NCBI GenBank assembly: GCA_031289145.1
Contig: JAITQA010000054.1
Span: 1 to 64,000, forward strand
Length of the DNA: 64,000 nt
Direction: 5' to 3'
DNA from: Dysgonamonadaceae bacterium
GTDB taxonomy: Bacteria; Bacteroidota; Bacteroidia; Bacteroidales; Azobacteroidaceae
Shown: in pieces, positions 9,719 to 19,112 of the stretch
How positions within the stretch are numbered: the first letter of the stretch is position 1
How the letters are laid out: every line of letters starts with the position of its first letter
Made by a program: the position numbers and the translations under genes
The notes under the pieces: generated by a model
Told to the model about the DNA's origin: nothing
Database searches by the model: none
What the model saw: the letters and a program-made list of their open reading frames with translations, nothing else

Positions 9719-10303
9719 CAGAAAAAAATATTTTTGTTAAGGAAAAAAGAAATATTGAAACTAAGTGATGCGAATCTTCTGTATCAATACAAAGACTCTG
9801 GTAAGAGCATTTATGTAGTGGAGCTATTCGACCGCTATATTCCTTTGTTGTATGGTGTAGGTCTGAAATATCTGAAAGACGGAGATAAAGCGCAAGATAC
9901 GGTAATCCGGTTTATCGAAGCTATACGTGACAAAATTTTCGACCGTGATTCTGTTGATTTTCGGTCTTGGATTTATCAGGAAATGAAGAATTTTTGTTTA
10001 CAAATACGAAGCAATGAAGGCGGCAAAGAAATCCTTATTGAGGATGATTCCGATTTTACAGACTATGGAGACATTATGTATCTTCTTGAAAAAGAAGATA
10101 ATTACAATAATGTGAAAATTCTGAAGATTTGTTTAGAAAAACTTCCCGATCAACAACGAATATGCTTGATTTATTTTTTTATGAACGATTTGTCGTTTGA
10201 CGAAATAGCTGACAAAACGGGATATACGCTGGAACACGTGAAAACTTATATTCGACAAGGGAAACGTAATTTAAAAATATCTATTGAAAAAAATGGCTTA
10301 TGA
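9716..10303 (+). CDS. Sigma-70 family RNA polymerase sigma factor (true start probably downstream of 9716, e.g. an internal TTG)
   Basis: Sigma region 2-like start and a region 4-like LPDQQRICLIYFFMNDLSFDEIADKTGYTLEHVKTYIRQGKRNLK. Confidence 0.85.
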   Translation: MQKKIFLLRKKEILKLSDANLLYQYKDSGKSIYVVELFDRYIPLLYGVGLKYLKDGDKAQDTVIRFIEAIRDKIFDRDSVDFRSWIYQEMKNFCLQIRSNEGGKEILIEDDSDFTDYGDIMYLLEKEDNYNNVKILKICLEKLPDQQRICLIYFFMNDLSFDEIADKTGYTLEHVKTYIRQGKRNLKISIEKNGL

Positions 10304-11283
10304 ATCTTTTAAATTACATACTAAATATCCGCCAAGGAAAAGAAGCGCATGATTTTGAGCGGGAGACAATGGAAGACCCCTTTCTGTATGCGGCTATTGA
10401 AGGTTATGATAGCGTAGATGAAGATCATAAAAAGAACCTAAAAAAACTTCGCAAACAAATTTCTTCCGACCTTCATCAGAAGAAAGAAATATATAGCACT
10501 ATAACAAAATCAATTAGAAGAAAATCTTCCAAATTGAGATTCAAGAAACGAATACCGCTTAGGATATGGGGTATTATTGCCTGTTTTTTGCTAATCGTCG
10601 GTTTGATTATCTGTTTGTTTTTGTTAGAAAGTTCGCGCCGGACTAAAACGGACGCAATTGTTTTGTCGGAAAAATCGGCCGAACCCCCAATAAATACTAT
10701 CGAAAAGGCATATTCGGATACAATCAGGACACCAAAGAAAAAGCCTGAGAAAAAAAGCAAAGAAAGCAAAGAAAACAAAGAAAGTAAAGAAAACAAAGAA
10801 AACAAAAAATCGAAACAGCTTACCCCGGATACCTATTCCGAATATATAAAATCCTTATCGCAAAAAGCACAAAAAGCACAAAAAGCAACATCTATAGAGG
10901 ATGATTTACAGGCGATATCCGTCAAATATGCACGGAATAGTAAGAGAACAGTAGTCCCAGTGAGTAAAGCCTTGAAAATTTCAGAGACAGAACTCAATCA
11001 ACTTGATGCTCAAATTTCTGGCAAGCCATTTCCGGCGGCTGGGGAAAACGCCTATCAAGACTATTTGAAAAAAAGACGCAAACAACTTACCAGTGAAGAT
11101 TGTACGCAAGCAAAAGGAAAAGTCATCCTGCTTTTTTCGGTAAATGAGAAAGGACGCCCATACAACATAAAGATAACTAAGTCTTTATGCAGGGAAGCCG
11201 ATACGGAAGCAGTGCGGCTTTTGGCCGATGGGCCTGCCTGGACAAAAGGAAGTAAAGATGCCAAATTAGAAATAAACTTCTGA
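10300..11283 (+). CDS. Membrane protein with cytoplasmic N-terminus, one TM, Lys/Glu-rich linker and TonB C-terminal domain
   Basis: TM RIWGIIACFLLIVGLIICLFLL; linker KKPEKKSKESKENKESKENKENKKSKQ; C-terminal GKVILLFSVNEKGRPYNIKITKSLCREADTEAVRLLADGPAW. Overlaps the sigma-factor stop by 4 nt. Confidence 0.8.
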   Translation: MNLLNYILNIRQGKEAHDFERETMEDPFLYAAIEGYDSVDEDHKKNLKKLRKQISSDLHQKKEIYSTITKSIRRKSSKLRFKKRIPLRIWGIIACFLLIVGLIICLFLLESSRRTKTDAIVLSEKSAEPPINTIEKAYSDTIRTPKKKPEKKSKESKENKESKENKENKKSKQLTPDTYSEYIKSLSQKAQKAQKATSIEDDLQAISVKYARNSKRTVVPVSKALKISETELNQLDAQISGKPFPAAGENAYQDYLKKRRKQLTSEDCTQAKGKVILLFSVNEKGRPYNIKITKSLCREADTEAVRLLADGPAWTKGSKDAKLEINF

Positions 11284-11386
11284 TTTATACATTTTTAACA
11301 CTACTCTTTGCAATCTTTTGGGTACATTTGCTGTCTACTATCAAGAAATGTATTGAAAAGAATTATAAATTAACACATAAAAGAAT

Positions 11387-12316
11387 ATGAAACGTCGTGA
11401 TTTTTTAAAAACAAGCGCTGCTGTAGGGGTAGCCGCATTAACGTTCGACAATTTGCAAGCTGCCATGAACACAAACACCATTATGGCTGAAGCTGTTCCG
11501 GATATGGTTGCTGTTATGGGCGGAGAACCGGAACAACTTCTGGAAAGAGCACTAAAGGAAATGGGTGGCATTGGAAAATACGTCAAAAAAGGACAAAGCG
11601 TTGTGATTAAACCCAATATCGGGTGGGATAAAAAGCCGGAATTTGCCGCCAATACCAATCCCGATTTAATAGGCGCTTTGGTAAAACAATGTCTCAACGC
11701 CGGTGCAAAAAAAGTAACGGTTTTCGACCGCACCTGTGATAACTGGCAAAAATGTTATGACCGGTCCGGAATTAAAAAGGCAGCTGAGGATGCCGGAGCC
11801 ACCGTTCTGCCTGCGCATGATGAATCCTATTTCAAAGAAGTCAGTCTTCCGAAAGGCGTTCAGCTAAAATCCGCCAAAATACACAAAGCCTTATTAGAAG
11901 CGGATGTATGGTTTAATGTACCGGTACTGAAAAATCATGACGGCGCCCAGATGTCGATTGCAATGAAGAATTATATGGGAATCGTTTTCGACAGAGGCTT
12001 TTTCCATGCTAACGACTTACAGCAATGTATCGCCGATATTTGTACGTGGAATAAAAAACCGGTATTAAACATCATCGATGCTTATCGCTGTTTGCGTAGA
12101 AGTGGGCCACAAGGACGCTCCGTTTCCGATACCAGTGTATTGAAAGCGCTGATTATTTCTACAGATATTGTAGCGGCGGATACGGCTGCCATAGGTTTAT
12201 TCAACCAGGTAGAAAAAATGGATGTTAATTTGGTGAAACATATCGCCAATGGCGAAAAACTGAAATTAGGCACACAAAAATTAGATAAATTAAATGTGAA
12301 GAGAATAAAACTGTGA
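11387..12316 (+). CDS. DUF362 domain-containing protein with twin-arginine signal
   Basis: MKRRDFLKTSAAVGVAALTF Tat signal; VVIKPNIGWDKKPEFAANTNPDLIGALV... DUF362-like. Confidence 0.85.
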   Translation: MKRRDFLKTSAAVGVAALTFDNLQAAMNTNTIMAEAVPDMVAVMGGEPEQLLERALKEMGGIGKYVKKGQSVVIKPNIGWDKKPEFAANTNPDLIGALVKQCLNAGAKKVTVFDRTCDNWQKCYDRSGIKKAAEDAGATVLPAHDESYFKEVSLPKGVQLKSAKIHKALLEADVWFNVPVLKNHDGAQMSIAMKNYMGIVFDRGFFHANDLQQCIADICTWNKKPVLNIIDAYRCLRRSGPQGRSVSDTSVLKALIISTDIVAADTAAIGLFNQVEKMDVNLVKHIANGEKLKLGTQKLDKLNVKRIKL

Positions 12317-13932
12317 CACGTATGAAATTTAATATTTTGAAACTGACCCGTATCCTACTTGCTATTGTTATTTTTCTTCCAATTGTATTTTTCTTCTGTG
12401 ATTTTGCCGATATAACGCCCAATTCGTTTGCAAATTTATTGAAAATACAATTGGTTCCGGCTGTGCTTGCCGGAAGTAGTGTGATTTTGATAGTATTGGG
12501 GGCGCTAACCATTCTATTCGGACGGCTTTATTGCTCGATAATCTGTCCGCTGGGTATTTTTCAGGATATTATCGCTTGGTTTACCAAAAGAGGGAAAAAG
12601 AAAAACAAGAAAAAACGGTGGTATAATTATGCCAAGCCACAGCATATTTTGCGCTATTCTTTGCTTGCTATTTGTATTGCATTTTTGATTTTCGGAATTA
12701 CAACTCCCCTTACCTATTTAGACCCTTATAGCAATTTCGGTCGTATCGCTGTCAATATTTTTCGTCCTATAACCATAGAAGGCAACAACTTACTCAACTG
12801 GGTCGCCCTGAAATTTAATAGTTTTAGTTTTTACCATGTGACGATACATACGGTAACGGCGCTTTCTTTGACGATTGCGTTGATTGCTTTTTTCGTCGTT
12901 GGCATTATGTCGCTCCTGAGAGGCAGATTATTTTGTAACACAATTTGTCCGGTAGGTTCATTTTTGGGATTAATTGCGAAATATTCTCTGTTCCGGATAA
13001 CGGTTGACGAATCCAGATGCAACAAATGCGGCTTGTGCGAAAAAACTTGTAAGTCGGAATGTATCAACAGCAAAGAAGGCCGGGTTGACCATTCGCGTTG
13101 TGTAACTTGTTTTAATTGTATAGAGAGTTGTAATAAAAAGAAAGCCCTCAATTATCGGTTTGCATATAATCTTTCCACATCCTCCTCAAAAGAGAAGGAT
13201 GAATTGAAACTTGAGTTTGCATCCCTTCAAGAATCCCCTTTAGTTGATTCAGTGCGAGCAAACAAGGGGATGAACCGTCGTTCGTTTATTCTGACTTCGA
13301 CAGCTATTGCAGTTTCAGCTCCATTTGTTCCTGCATGGGCGAAAAAACAGGAAGTAGACGTCACCAAACTGACGCCTATCACACCTCCCGGCTCACGAAG
13401 CCTGAAACATTTCAAAGCGCACTGTACGGCTTGCCATTTGTGCGTGACGCATTGTCCGCAGCAAATTCTCAAACCGGCCGGCTTTGGGTATGGGATTGAT
13501 TATGCTTTTAAACCGCAGATGGTATTCTTCGAATCAGCCTATTGCAATTACGAATGTACGGTTTGTTCGGAAGTTTGCCCGAACGGAGCTATCGAAAGGC
13601 TGACAAAAGAGGAAAAAATAGTTACGCAAGTCGGTATTGCCCAGTTTGCGAAAGAACGTTGCGTCGTATATGCCGAGCACAATTCCTGCGGCGCCTGTTC
13701 AGAGCATTGCCCGGTGAAAGCAGTTAGAATGGAACCCTTTATGGATGGTCTGACACTGCCCAAGATGTATCCCGAATTGTGTATCGGTTGCGGTGGCTGT
13801 GAATCTATTTGTCCGGTACGGCCTGTAAAAGCAATTAATGTCATGGCGAATGAATTTCATCAAACGGCAGAAAAACCGGAAGAGGAAGAGATGAAAGAGA
13901 TTGATAGCGAAGCCTTGGAATTTGGATTCTGA
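12313..13932 (+). CDS. NapH-like polytopic 4Fe-4S protein fused to a NapG/MauM-like polyferredoxin
   Basis: GRLYCSIICPLGIFQDI and GRLFCNTICPVGSFLG, then several 4Fe-4S motifs (CNKCGLCEKTC, CTACHLCVTHCP, CGACSEHCP, CIGCGGCESICP); internal NRRSFILTSTAIAVSAPFVPAWA. Confidence 0.85.
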   Translation: MTRMKFNILKLTRILLAIVIFLPIVFFFCDFADITPNSFANLLKIQLVPAVLAGSSVILIVLGALTILFGRLYCSIICPLGIFQDIIAWFTKRGKKKNKKKRWYNYAKPQHILRYSLLAICIAFLIFGITTPLTYLDPYSNFGRIAVNIFRPITIEGNNLLNWVALKFNSFSFYHVTIHTVTALSLTIALIAFFVVGIMSLLRGRLFCNTICPVGSFLGLIAKYSLFRITVDESRCNKCGLCEKTCKSECINSKEGRVDHSRCVTCFNCIESCNKKKALNYRFAYNLSTSSSKEKDELKLEFASLQESPLVDSVRANKGMNRRSFILTSTAIAVSAPFVPAWAKKQEVDVTKLTPITPPGSRSLKHFKAHCTACHLCVTHCPQQILKPAGFGYGIDYAFKPQMVFFESAYCNYECTVCSEVCPNGAIERLTKEEKIVTQVGIAQFAKERCVVYAEHNSCGACSEHCPVKAVRMEPFMDGLTLPKMYPELCIGCGGCESICPVRPVKAINVMANEFHQTAEKPEEEEMKEIDSEALEFGF

Positions 13933-13961
13933 TGGAACGCAGATTTTAATAATTAAAGACG

Positions 13962-14849
13962 ATGCGAAGTGTTTGTTTGATTATTTTATGGATAATGGGA
14001 AATGCAAGTATGTTTGCGTCTCTTCCGGAACAATTTCCGGTGGATAGTTTGCCGGAACAATTAGGTTTGTACCGGGTAACCGATAAATTGAATTATACCG
14101 GAAAAGAATTGTATGATTACATCAATGGGGGAGCGGAACTCTATTTGTCGTATGGTTTGGTAAGTATGACCGGTTGTAAATACAATGGCGATGATTTACC
14201 GCAAGTAACCGTCGAAATTTACGAGATGACAAGCGCTGAGAATGCTTTTGGCGTTTACACGCAAGGTCGCGATAAAGAAGAGTATGATTACGGGCAAGGT
14301 TCGCAAAGTTTTCCCGATTTTATTTTCTTCTGGAAAGACCGCTATTTTGTAACCGTGAGTACGCAAGAAGTCATTCCCGAAAGTGAAAAGGCCATCCAAT
14401 ATATGGCCGGACTAATAGATAAATCCATTCCGAAAATGGGAGAAAAACCGGCTATCATCAATGATTTACCCAAAGAAGACTTGCTTCCTGCCGGTTTCCT
14501 CTATTTTCACCACTACATTTGGCTAAATGCGTATCTCTTTATTGCAGATTACAATATAATCAATATTGATGAAAATTGCGATGCGGTATTAGCCAAATAC
14601 GGCGAAGCCGATGCCCGCAGTTATCTCTTATTGGCAGCCTATTCCGATGAAGAAAAAGCATTGGCAGCCTGTAAAAATTTGCAGGAAAAGTATGCACCCG
14701 AACTAAGCGTCGACAGTCCTTTTGTCGAATTGGAAGATAAAACATGGTTTACCGTTTGGACGAGAGGGAATAAATTAGGTGCTATCTTCAATGCTCATTC
14801 ACAAGAAAAGACAGAAAAATTATTTAAATCAGCTATTAATAAAATGTAA
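13962..14849 (+). CDS. DUF6599-like secreted protein
   Basis: Signal peptide; GKELYDYINGGAELYLSYG, ...AFGVYTQGRDKEEYDYGQGSQ pattern. Family named from memory. Confidence 0.6.
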   Translation: MRSVCLIILWIMGNASMFASLPEQFPVDSLPEQLGLYRVTDKLNYTGKELYDYINGGAELYLSYGLVSMTGCKYNGDDLPQVTVEIYEMTSAENAFGVYTQGRDKEEYDYGQGSQSFPDFIFFWKDRYFVTVSTQEVIPESEKAIQYMAGLIDKSIPKMGEKPAIINDLPKEDLLPAGFLYFHHYIWLNAYLFIADYNIINIDENCDAVLAKYGEADARSYLLLAAYSDEEKALAACKNLQEKYAPELSVDSPFVELEDKTWFTVWTRGNKLGAIFNAHSQEKTEKLFKSAINKM

Positions 14850-14860
14850 ATTATTTAGTT

Positions 14861-15760
14861 ATGGAAAAGCTTATTACACGTCGCGATTTATTAAAGAAAA
14901 CAGCGCTTATGGCTGTTGGAGGCACATTGTTGCTGAACCGTCCGGTCAATGCTTGGGCTTGGGGAACGGAAGAAGGAACTAAAAGTAAGGTTGTGTTAAT
15001 CCGTAATCGGCAATTATTTGCCGGCGGAAATCAACCGGATTCCGGAATAGCCGGGCAAATGCTGGATGAAGCCGTCCGTACGCTTACCGGAAAAAGTAAC
15101 ACAAAAGAAGCTTGGGCTTCAATTGTGAAACCTGCTGATATTGTTGGGATTAAAACAAATGTTTGGGATAAGTTTCCTACTCCGATCGTTATGAATGACC
15201 TTTTAAAAGAGCGCGTTCTACAAGCCGGTGTAAACGAAACGAATGTAAGCGTCAATGATCGAGGCGTCAAAGATGATCCAATCTTTAAAAACGCTACGGC
15301 TTTGATTAATGTACGTCCTATGCGTACGCATGCTTGGTCGGGTGTTGGTTCTTGCATAAAGAATTACATTATGTTTTCTCCGCAACCATCTTCTTATCAT
15401 GACGATTCTTGCGCCAGTTTGGCCGCTTTGTACGAACTTCCGATTGTAAAAGGTAAAACGCGCCTGCATGTGTTGGTCTTGTTCAACCCCTTGTTTCATC
15501 ACCGCACTCCGCAGGATGCTTCGGAAGAATATATGTGGAAATACAGCGGACTAATCGTAGGATTCGACCCGGTCGCTGTCGATTCGGTCGGTTTGCGCAT
15601 TCTCCAAGGGAAACGCAATGCGTTTTTTCAGGAAGACAAGCCGCTGAATCCTCCGGCCAAACACATAGAATTGGCGGATACCCGTTATCATTTGGGAACG
15701 GCAGACCCTGCAAAAATCGAATTGGTGAAATTGGGCTGGGACGAGGAGTCGTTTGTGTAA
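14861..15760 (+). CDS. DUF362 domain-containing protein with twin-arginine signal
   Basis: MEKLITRRDLLKKTALMAVGGTLLLNRPVNAWAW Tat signal; DUF362-like body. Its 3' ~297 nt recur degenerately at 33243-33539. Confidence 0.85.
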   Translation: MEKLITRRDLLKKTALMAVGGTLLLNRPVNAWAWGTEEGTKSKVVLIRNRQLFAGGNQPDSGIAGQMLDEAVRTLTGKSNTKEAWASIVKPADIVGIKTNVWDKFPTPIVMNDLLKERVLQAGVNETNVSVNDRGVKDDPIFKNATALINVRPMRTHAWSGVGSCIKNYIMFSPQPSSYHDDSCASLAALYELPIVKGKTRLHVLVLFNPLFHHRTPQDASEEYMWKYSGLIVGFDPVAVDSVGLRILQGKRNAFFQEDKPLNPPAKHIELADTRYHLGTADPAKIELVKLGWDEESFV

Positions 15761-15971
15761 GGGCTGCGAAACGCCTGATATTTGGTCGCGATAGGGTTTG
15801 TTTTTGTACAGTTCACGAAGGGCTATCCGATACTGACCATCGGGTCGCGGGAATTTCTTGGAGTCGGTGTGTCTTCTATTAACAACCGACCAGTCTCTTT
15901 TTGTGGCTCGAATCTTTGACGCATAAAACGAATCTTGTGTTGTTTTTCTTGAATATGAAATAGCTACATCA

Positions 15972-16101
15972 CTTTAACACGCTAAAGGTAAACATTTTAT
16001 TTGAAGTATTCAAATAAAATACTAAAAAATCCAACCCAATAAATAGATTATATTTATTTGTATTATAGCGAATTATGAATTTTCGGACAAACACTAACTA
16101 A
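15972..16101. repeat. ~130-bp inverted repeat, copy A
   Basis: ctttaacacgctaaaggtaaacattttatttgaag...ttttcggacaaacactaactaa is the reverse complement of 32010-32138 at about 92% identity by eye. Confidence 0.9.
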
Positions 16102-16142
16102 CTTTTGAATGAACTATTGTTTTTAAATCGTTACTAAATGAT

Positions 16143-16150
16143 TATATTTG
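16143..16150 (+). promoter_or_regulatory. -7 box TATATTTG upstream of smORF/regulator
   Basis: TAnnTTTG 25 nt upstream of the ATG at 16175. Confidence 0.5.
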
Positions 16151-16174
16151 CACGTCATTAAAAACAACAGAAAG

Positions 16175-16294
16175 ATGAACTTAATAAATCTTACAGATCA
16201 ACTTCCTGATGGGACAAACATGAAAAATATTTATACTCAAGGTGTTGATATTTTACGCGAGTTTCCATACGACCACCATGTAAAAAATAAATAA
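16175..16294 (+). CDS. Putative 39-aa small ORF leading the regulator (MNLINLTDQLPDGTNMKNIYTQGVDILREFPYDHHVKNK)
   Basis: ATG 25 nt after a -7 box, stop 7 nt before the regulator ATG at 16302. No family recognised. Confidence 0.35.
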   Translation: MNLINLTDQLPDGTNMKNIYTQGVDILREFPYDHHVKNK

Positions 16295-16301
16295 TTAATG
16301 T

Positions 16302-18881
16302 ATGAAAAACACTCGCGAACCGGCTTGTTTCTGTTATATATGCATTGTTTCCTGTATATTTATATATTTCTCTGTATCTGCTATTTCGGCTCAGGAAATA
16401 CAATATGGATTAAAATTCAACTCAAACAACTATGAGCCAGAAGCGCGTACAAGTTTAAATTTAAGCCCTGATGGCTATCTTTCTTTTCCCAAAGGATTTT
16501 CTATGACATTTGATGCTAAATTTCATTTCAAGGACGTGCATATATACGGCTATATATTCAGGATTATGAATGATAAAGAGAATACCATAGATCTTGTAAT
16601 AGGGGATGCTAATCTTGTTTTTTCCATGCCTTCAGGCGGTATTGCCTCCAACAATACCTTAGCTGATGTAAATATAATTCCAAACCAATGGGTTCCGATT
16701 TGCATAAACGCAGATATTGAAAAAGAAGAATTGAAAATAATAGTTGGAAAATATGTGAAAAAATGGCATACTCCTGAAGTACGGGGATTTAACAATATAG
16801 AAATCGTGTTTGGTAAAATAAACGATCAGCGTAAACAAGTCATAGATGTTCCGGATATGACCATTAAAAACTTGGAAATTGCTGATCTGTCAGGAAAGCC
16901 TAAATATTCATGGAAACTTTCCATGCACACATTGGATGGGGTTTATGATGATTTGAAACACCATTTTGCGAAATGTGAGAATCCAAATTGGCAATTGGAC
17001 AATTATGGAATATGGAAAAAGGAGACGACATTTAACACAAAGAGAACTCCTTATTTATCATACGATTTTGACAAGAATATTGTTGCTGTGGCTGATCAAA
17101 ATTCTTTTTATACTTTTTCAGTAAAAGACAGCCGTTTGGAGAAGCCGACTGTAAATAAAAAACTATCCTACATCATAACGGCGAATCAAATGATATATAA
17201 CTCGTTGGATTCAAATTTCTATGCATATAATTTAATAAAAGAGAACGATGCCCGGGAATTTGTTCCTTTTGACCTGTCGGAAGGCAAGTGGGGCATAACT
17301 ACCGCACATGAACACAATACGGATTACAGGCACCATAATCGGTATTTTTCTTCCAAATATAATCGCCTGTACATATTTGGAGGATATGGACATTTGAAGT
17401 ACAAAGAAGGAGTCTTTATATATGATGCTAATAGTAAATCATGGTCTAAAACGGTATTAAAAGGATATACTCCAACGCCAAGGTATTTAAGCGGGATGGG
17501 AAAAATAGATGATGATCATTTGTTGTTGTTTGGCGGTTACGGAAGTGAAACAGGGGATCAGGCGCTTCAGGCACAGTTTTATTATGATTGTTACATCGTT
17601 GATTTAAGAACAATGGAAGCCAAGAGGCTTTGGACGTTGGAAAATCCGGTTGAAAATTTTGTTGTTTCAAATTCCCTGGTTGTCGATATGGCCAATAAAA
17701 GTTTCTATGCTTTATGTTATCCCTTCATGAAATCTAACTCCATGATTTCATTATATAAGTTTTCTTTGGAAAAGCCGGAGTATGAAGTAATGGCCGGTCA
17801 GCTGCCAATTAAATTTAATGATGTATTTTCATACGTGGACCTTTTTTTTGATAAAGCCGGAAATAAATTAATTGCTGCGACTTTTGCTCCTGACAGGGAA
17901 ACTGAAGCAAATATATCGATATACACAATATCGTTTCCTCCGTTAAAAAAATCCGATATGTATCAAATAGAAAAAGGAAAAAAAAGTTTTCCGGTTTTCC
18001 GGTTGACTATATTGCTACTCTTTTCTGCTCTTGTTTTAATCCTGTTCTTTATCAGAAAAAAGAAAAAACAGATGGATATCAGAAGTGTTGAAAATAAGAT
18101 GGAGGAAGGGAATAGTGTGGCTATTGCAGGAATAAATACGGTAAAACAATTACAAAATCAGACTATATATTTGTTTGGGGGGTTCCAGGTAGTCGATAAG
18201 CAGGGAAATGATATAACGGCAGATTTCAAACCTTTATTAAAAAACTTGTTCCTGTTAATATTATTGAATACAATTAAAAATGGGAAAGGGATTTCTTTCT
18301 CTAAATTGAAAGAGATATTATGGTTTGATAAAAGCGAAGAGAGTGCCAATAATAATCGAGGAGTTGCTTTGAGCAAGATACGGCAAATAATGGAGAATGT
18401 AGGCGGAATCCAGTTTACTAAAAAAGGCACCTATTGGAGTGTCGAATTCGAAGAGGAGATTTACTGTGATTATTATGAGGCGCTTATTCTGATAAAAAAA
18501 ATAAAAGAAAACAAAGAAACAGCCATCAATGATATTAAAAGGCTTTTGGCAATTGTTACGGTAGGAGAACTTTTACCCAATACACAAGTAGAATGGGTGG
18601 ATACCTTTAAATCTGATTTTTCCAATGAACTTGTTGACCTGATATTATACCTCATCCAACAAGAATCTGCTGTATTTTCTGACAATATGTGCATTAAGAT
18701 GGCGAATGCTCTGTTAGTTCATGATCCATTAAATGAAGATGCCTTAAGATTAAAATGTAAAGTACTGGTCAAAATGGGTAAAAACGGACTTGCCAAAAAT
18801 ACCTATACTACATTTACTAAAGAATATGCCATTCTGTTCGGAATAGAGTATAAATATTCTTTTGATCAAATAGTCAATTAA
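16302..18881 (+). CDS. Transmembrane one-component regulator: N-terminal LamG-like/Kelch sensor, TM, C-terminal SARP-like winged helix plus BTAD-like TPR
   Basis: Kelch-type repeats (RLYIFGGYGHLKYKEGVFIYD..., HLLLFGGYGSETGDQ); TM RLTILLLFSALVLILFFI; C-terminal IYLFGGFQVVDKQGNDITADFKPLLKNLFLLILL...SFSKLKEILWFDKSEESANNNRGVALSKIRQIM then ALLVHDPLNEDALRLKCKVLVKMGKNGLAKNTY. Confidence 0.75.
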   Translation: MKNTREPACFCYICIVSCIFIYFSVSAISAQEIQYGLKFNSNNYEPEARTSLNLSPDGYLSFPKGFSMTFDAKFHFKDVHIYGYIFRIMNDKENTIDLVIGDANLVFSMPSGGIASNNTLADVNIIPNQWVPICINADIEKEELKIIVGKYVKKWHTPEVRGFNNIEIVFGKINDQRKQVIDVPDMTIKNLEIADLSGKPKYSWKLSMHTLDGVYDDLKHHFAKCENPNWQLDNYGIWKKETTFNTKRTPYLSYDFDKNIVAVADQNSFYTFSVKDSRLEKPTVNKKLSYIITANQMIYNSLDSNFYAYNLIKENDAREFVPFDLSEGKWGITTAHEHNTDYRHHNRYFSSKYNRLYIFGGYGHLKYKEGVFIYDANSKSWSKTVLKGYTPTPRYLSGMGKIDDDHLLLFGGYGSETGDQALQAQFYYDCYIVDLRTMEAKRLWTLENPVENFVVSNSLVVDMANKSFYALCYPFMKSNSMISLYKFSLEKPEYEVMAGQLPIKFNDVFSYVDLFFDKAGNKLIAATFAPDRETEANISIYTISFPPLKKSDMYQIEKGKKSFPVFRLTILLLFSALVLILFFIRKKKKQMDIRSVENKMEEGNSVAIAGINTVKQLQNQTIYLFGGFQVVDKQGNDITADFKPLLKNLFLLILLNTIKNGKGISFSKLKEILWFDKSEESANNNRGVALSKIRQIMENVGGIQFTKKGTYWSVEFEEEIYCDYYEALILIKKIKENKETAINDIKRLLAIVTVGELLPNTQVEWVDTFKSDFSNELVDLILYLIQQESAVFSDNMCIKMANALLVHDPLNEDALRLKCKVLVKMGKNGLAKNTYTTFTKEYAILFGIEYKYSFDQIVN

Positions 18882-19112
18882 AGAACTGCGTTTTTTATTT
18901 TACTCTTCCCCTTGATGCGCCATCGATAAACCTCATTTTTCAAAGAACTTTTATTTTTTCAAAAAAAAATTTGGACAGTTATGGTTGCAAATAAACTTTT
19001 TTCTCTAAAATCTTCATTTTCTTTTTTAACTAACGATTAATTAATGCAAACGGTAAAGGATGTATTGGATATTTGCATCCAAAAGATATTAATTAGACTA
19101 AATAATAATTTT

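Noticed and set aside
10741-10890. Short tandem repeats (AAAGAAAGC..., AAAAAGCAC x3) considered as a repeat array/CRISPR
   Set aside because: They encode a Lys/Glu- and Gln/Lys-rich periplasmic linker in frame; no spacer structure and no cas genes.
15761-15971. Possible minus-strand coding remnant (..DSKKFPRPDGQYRIALRELYKNKPYRDQISGVSQP)
   Set aside because: Open but short, no start or family match that I can recognise; not reported as a gene.
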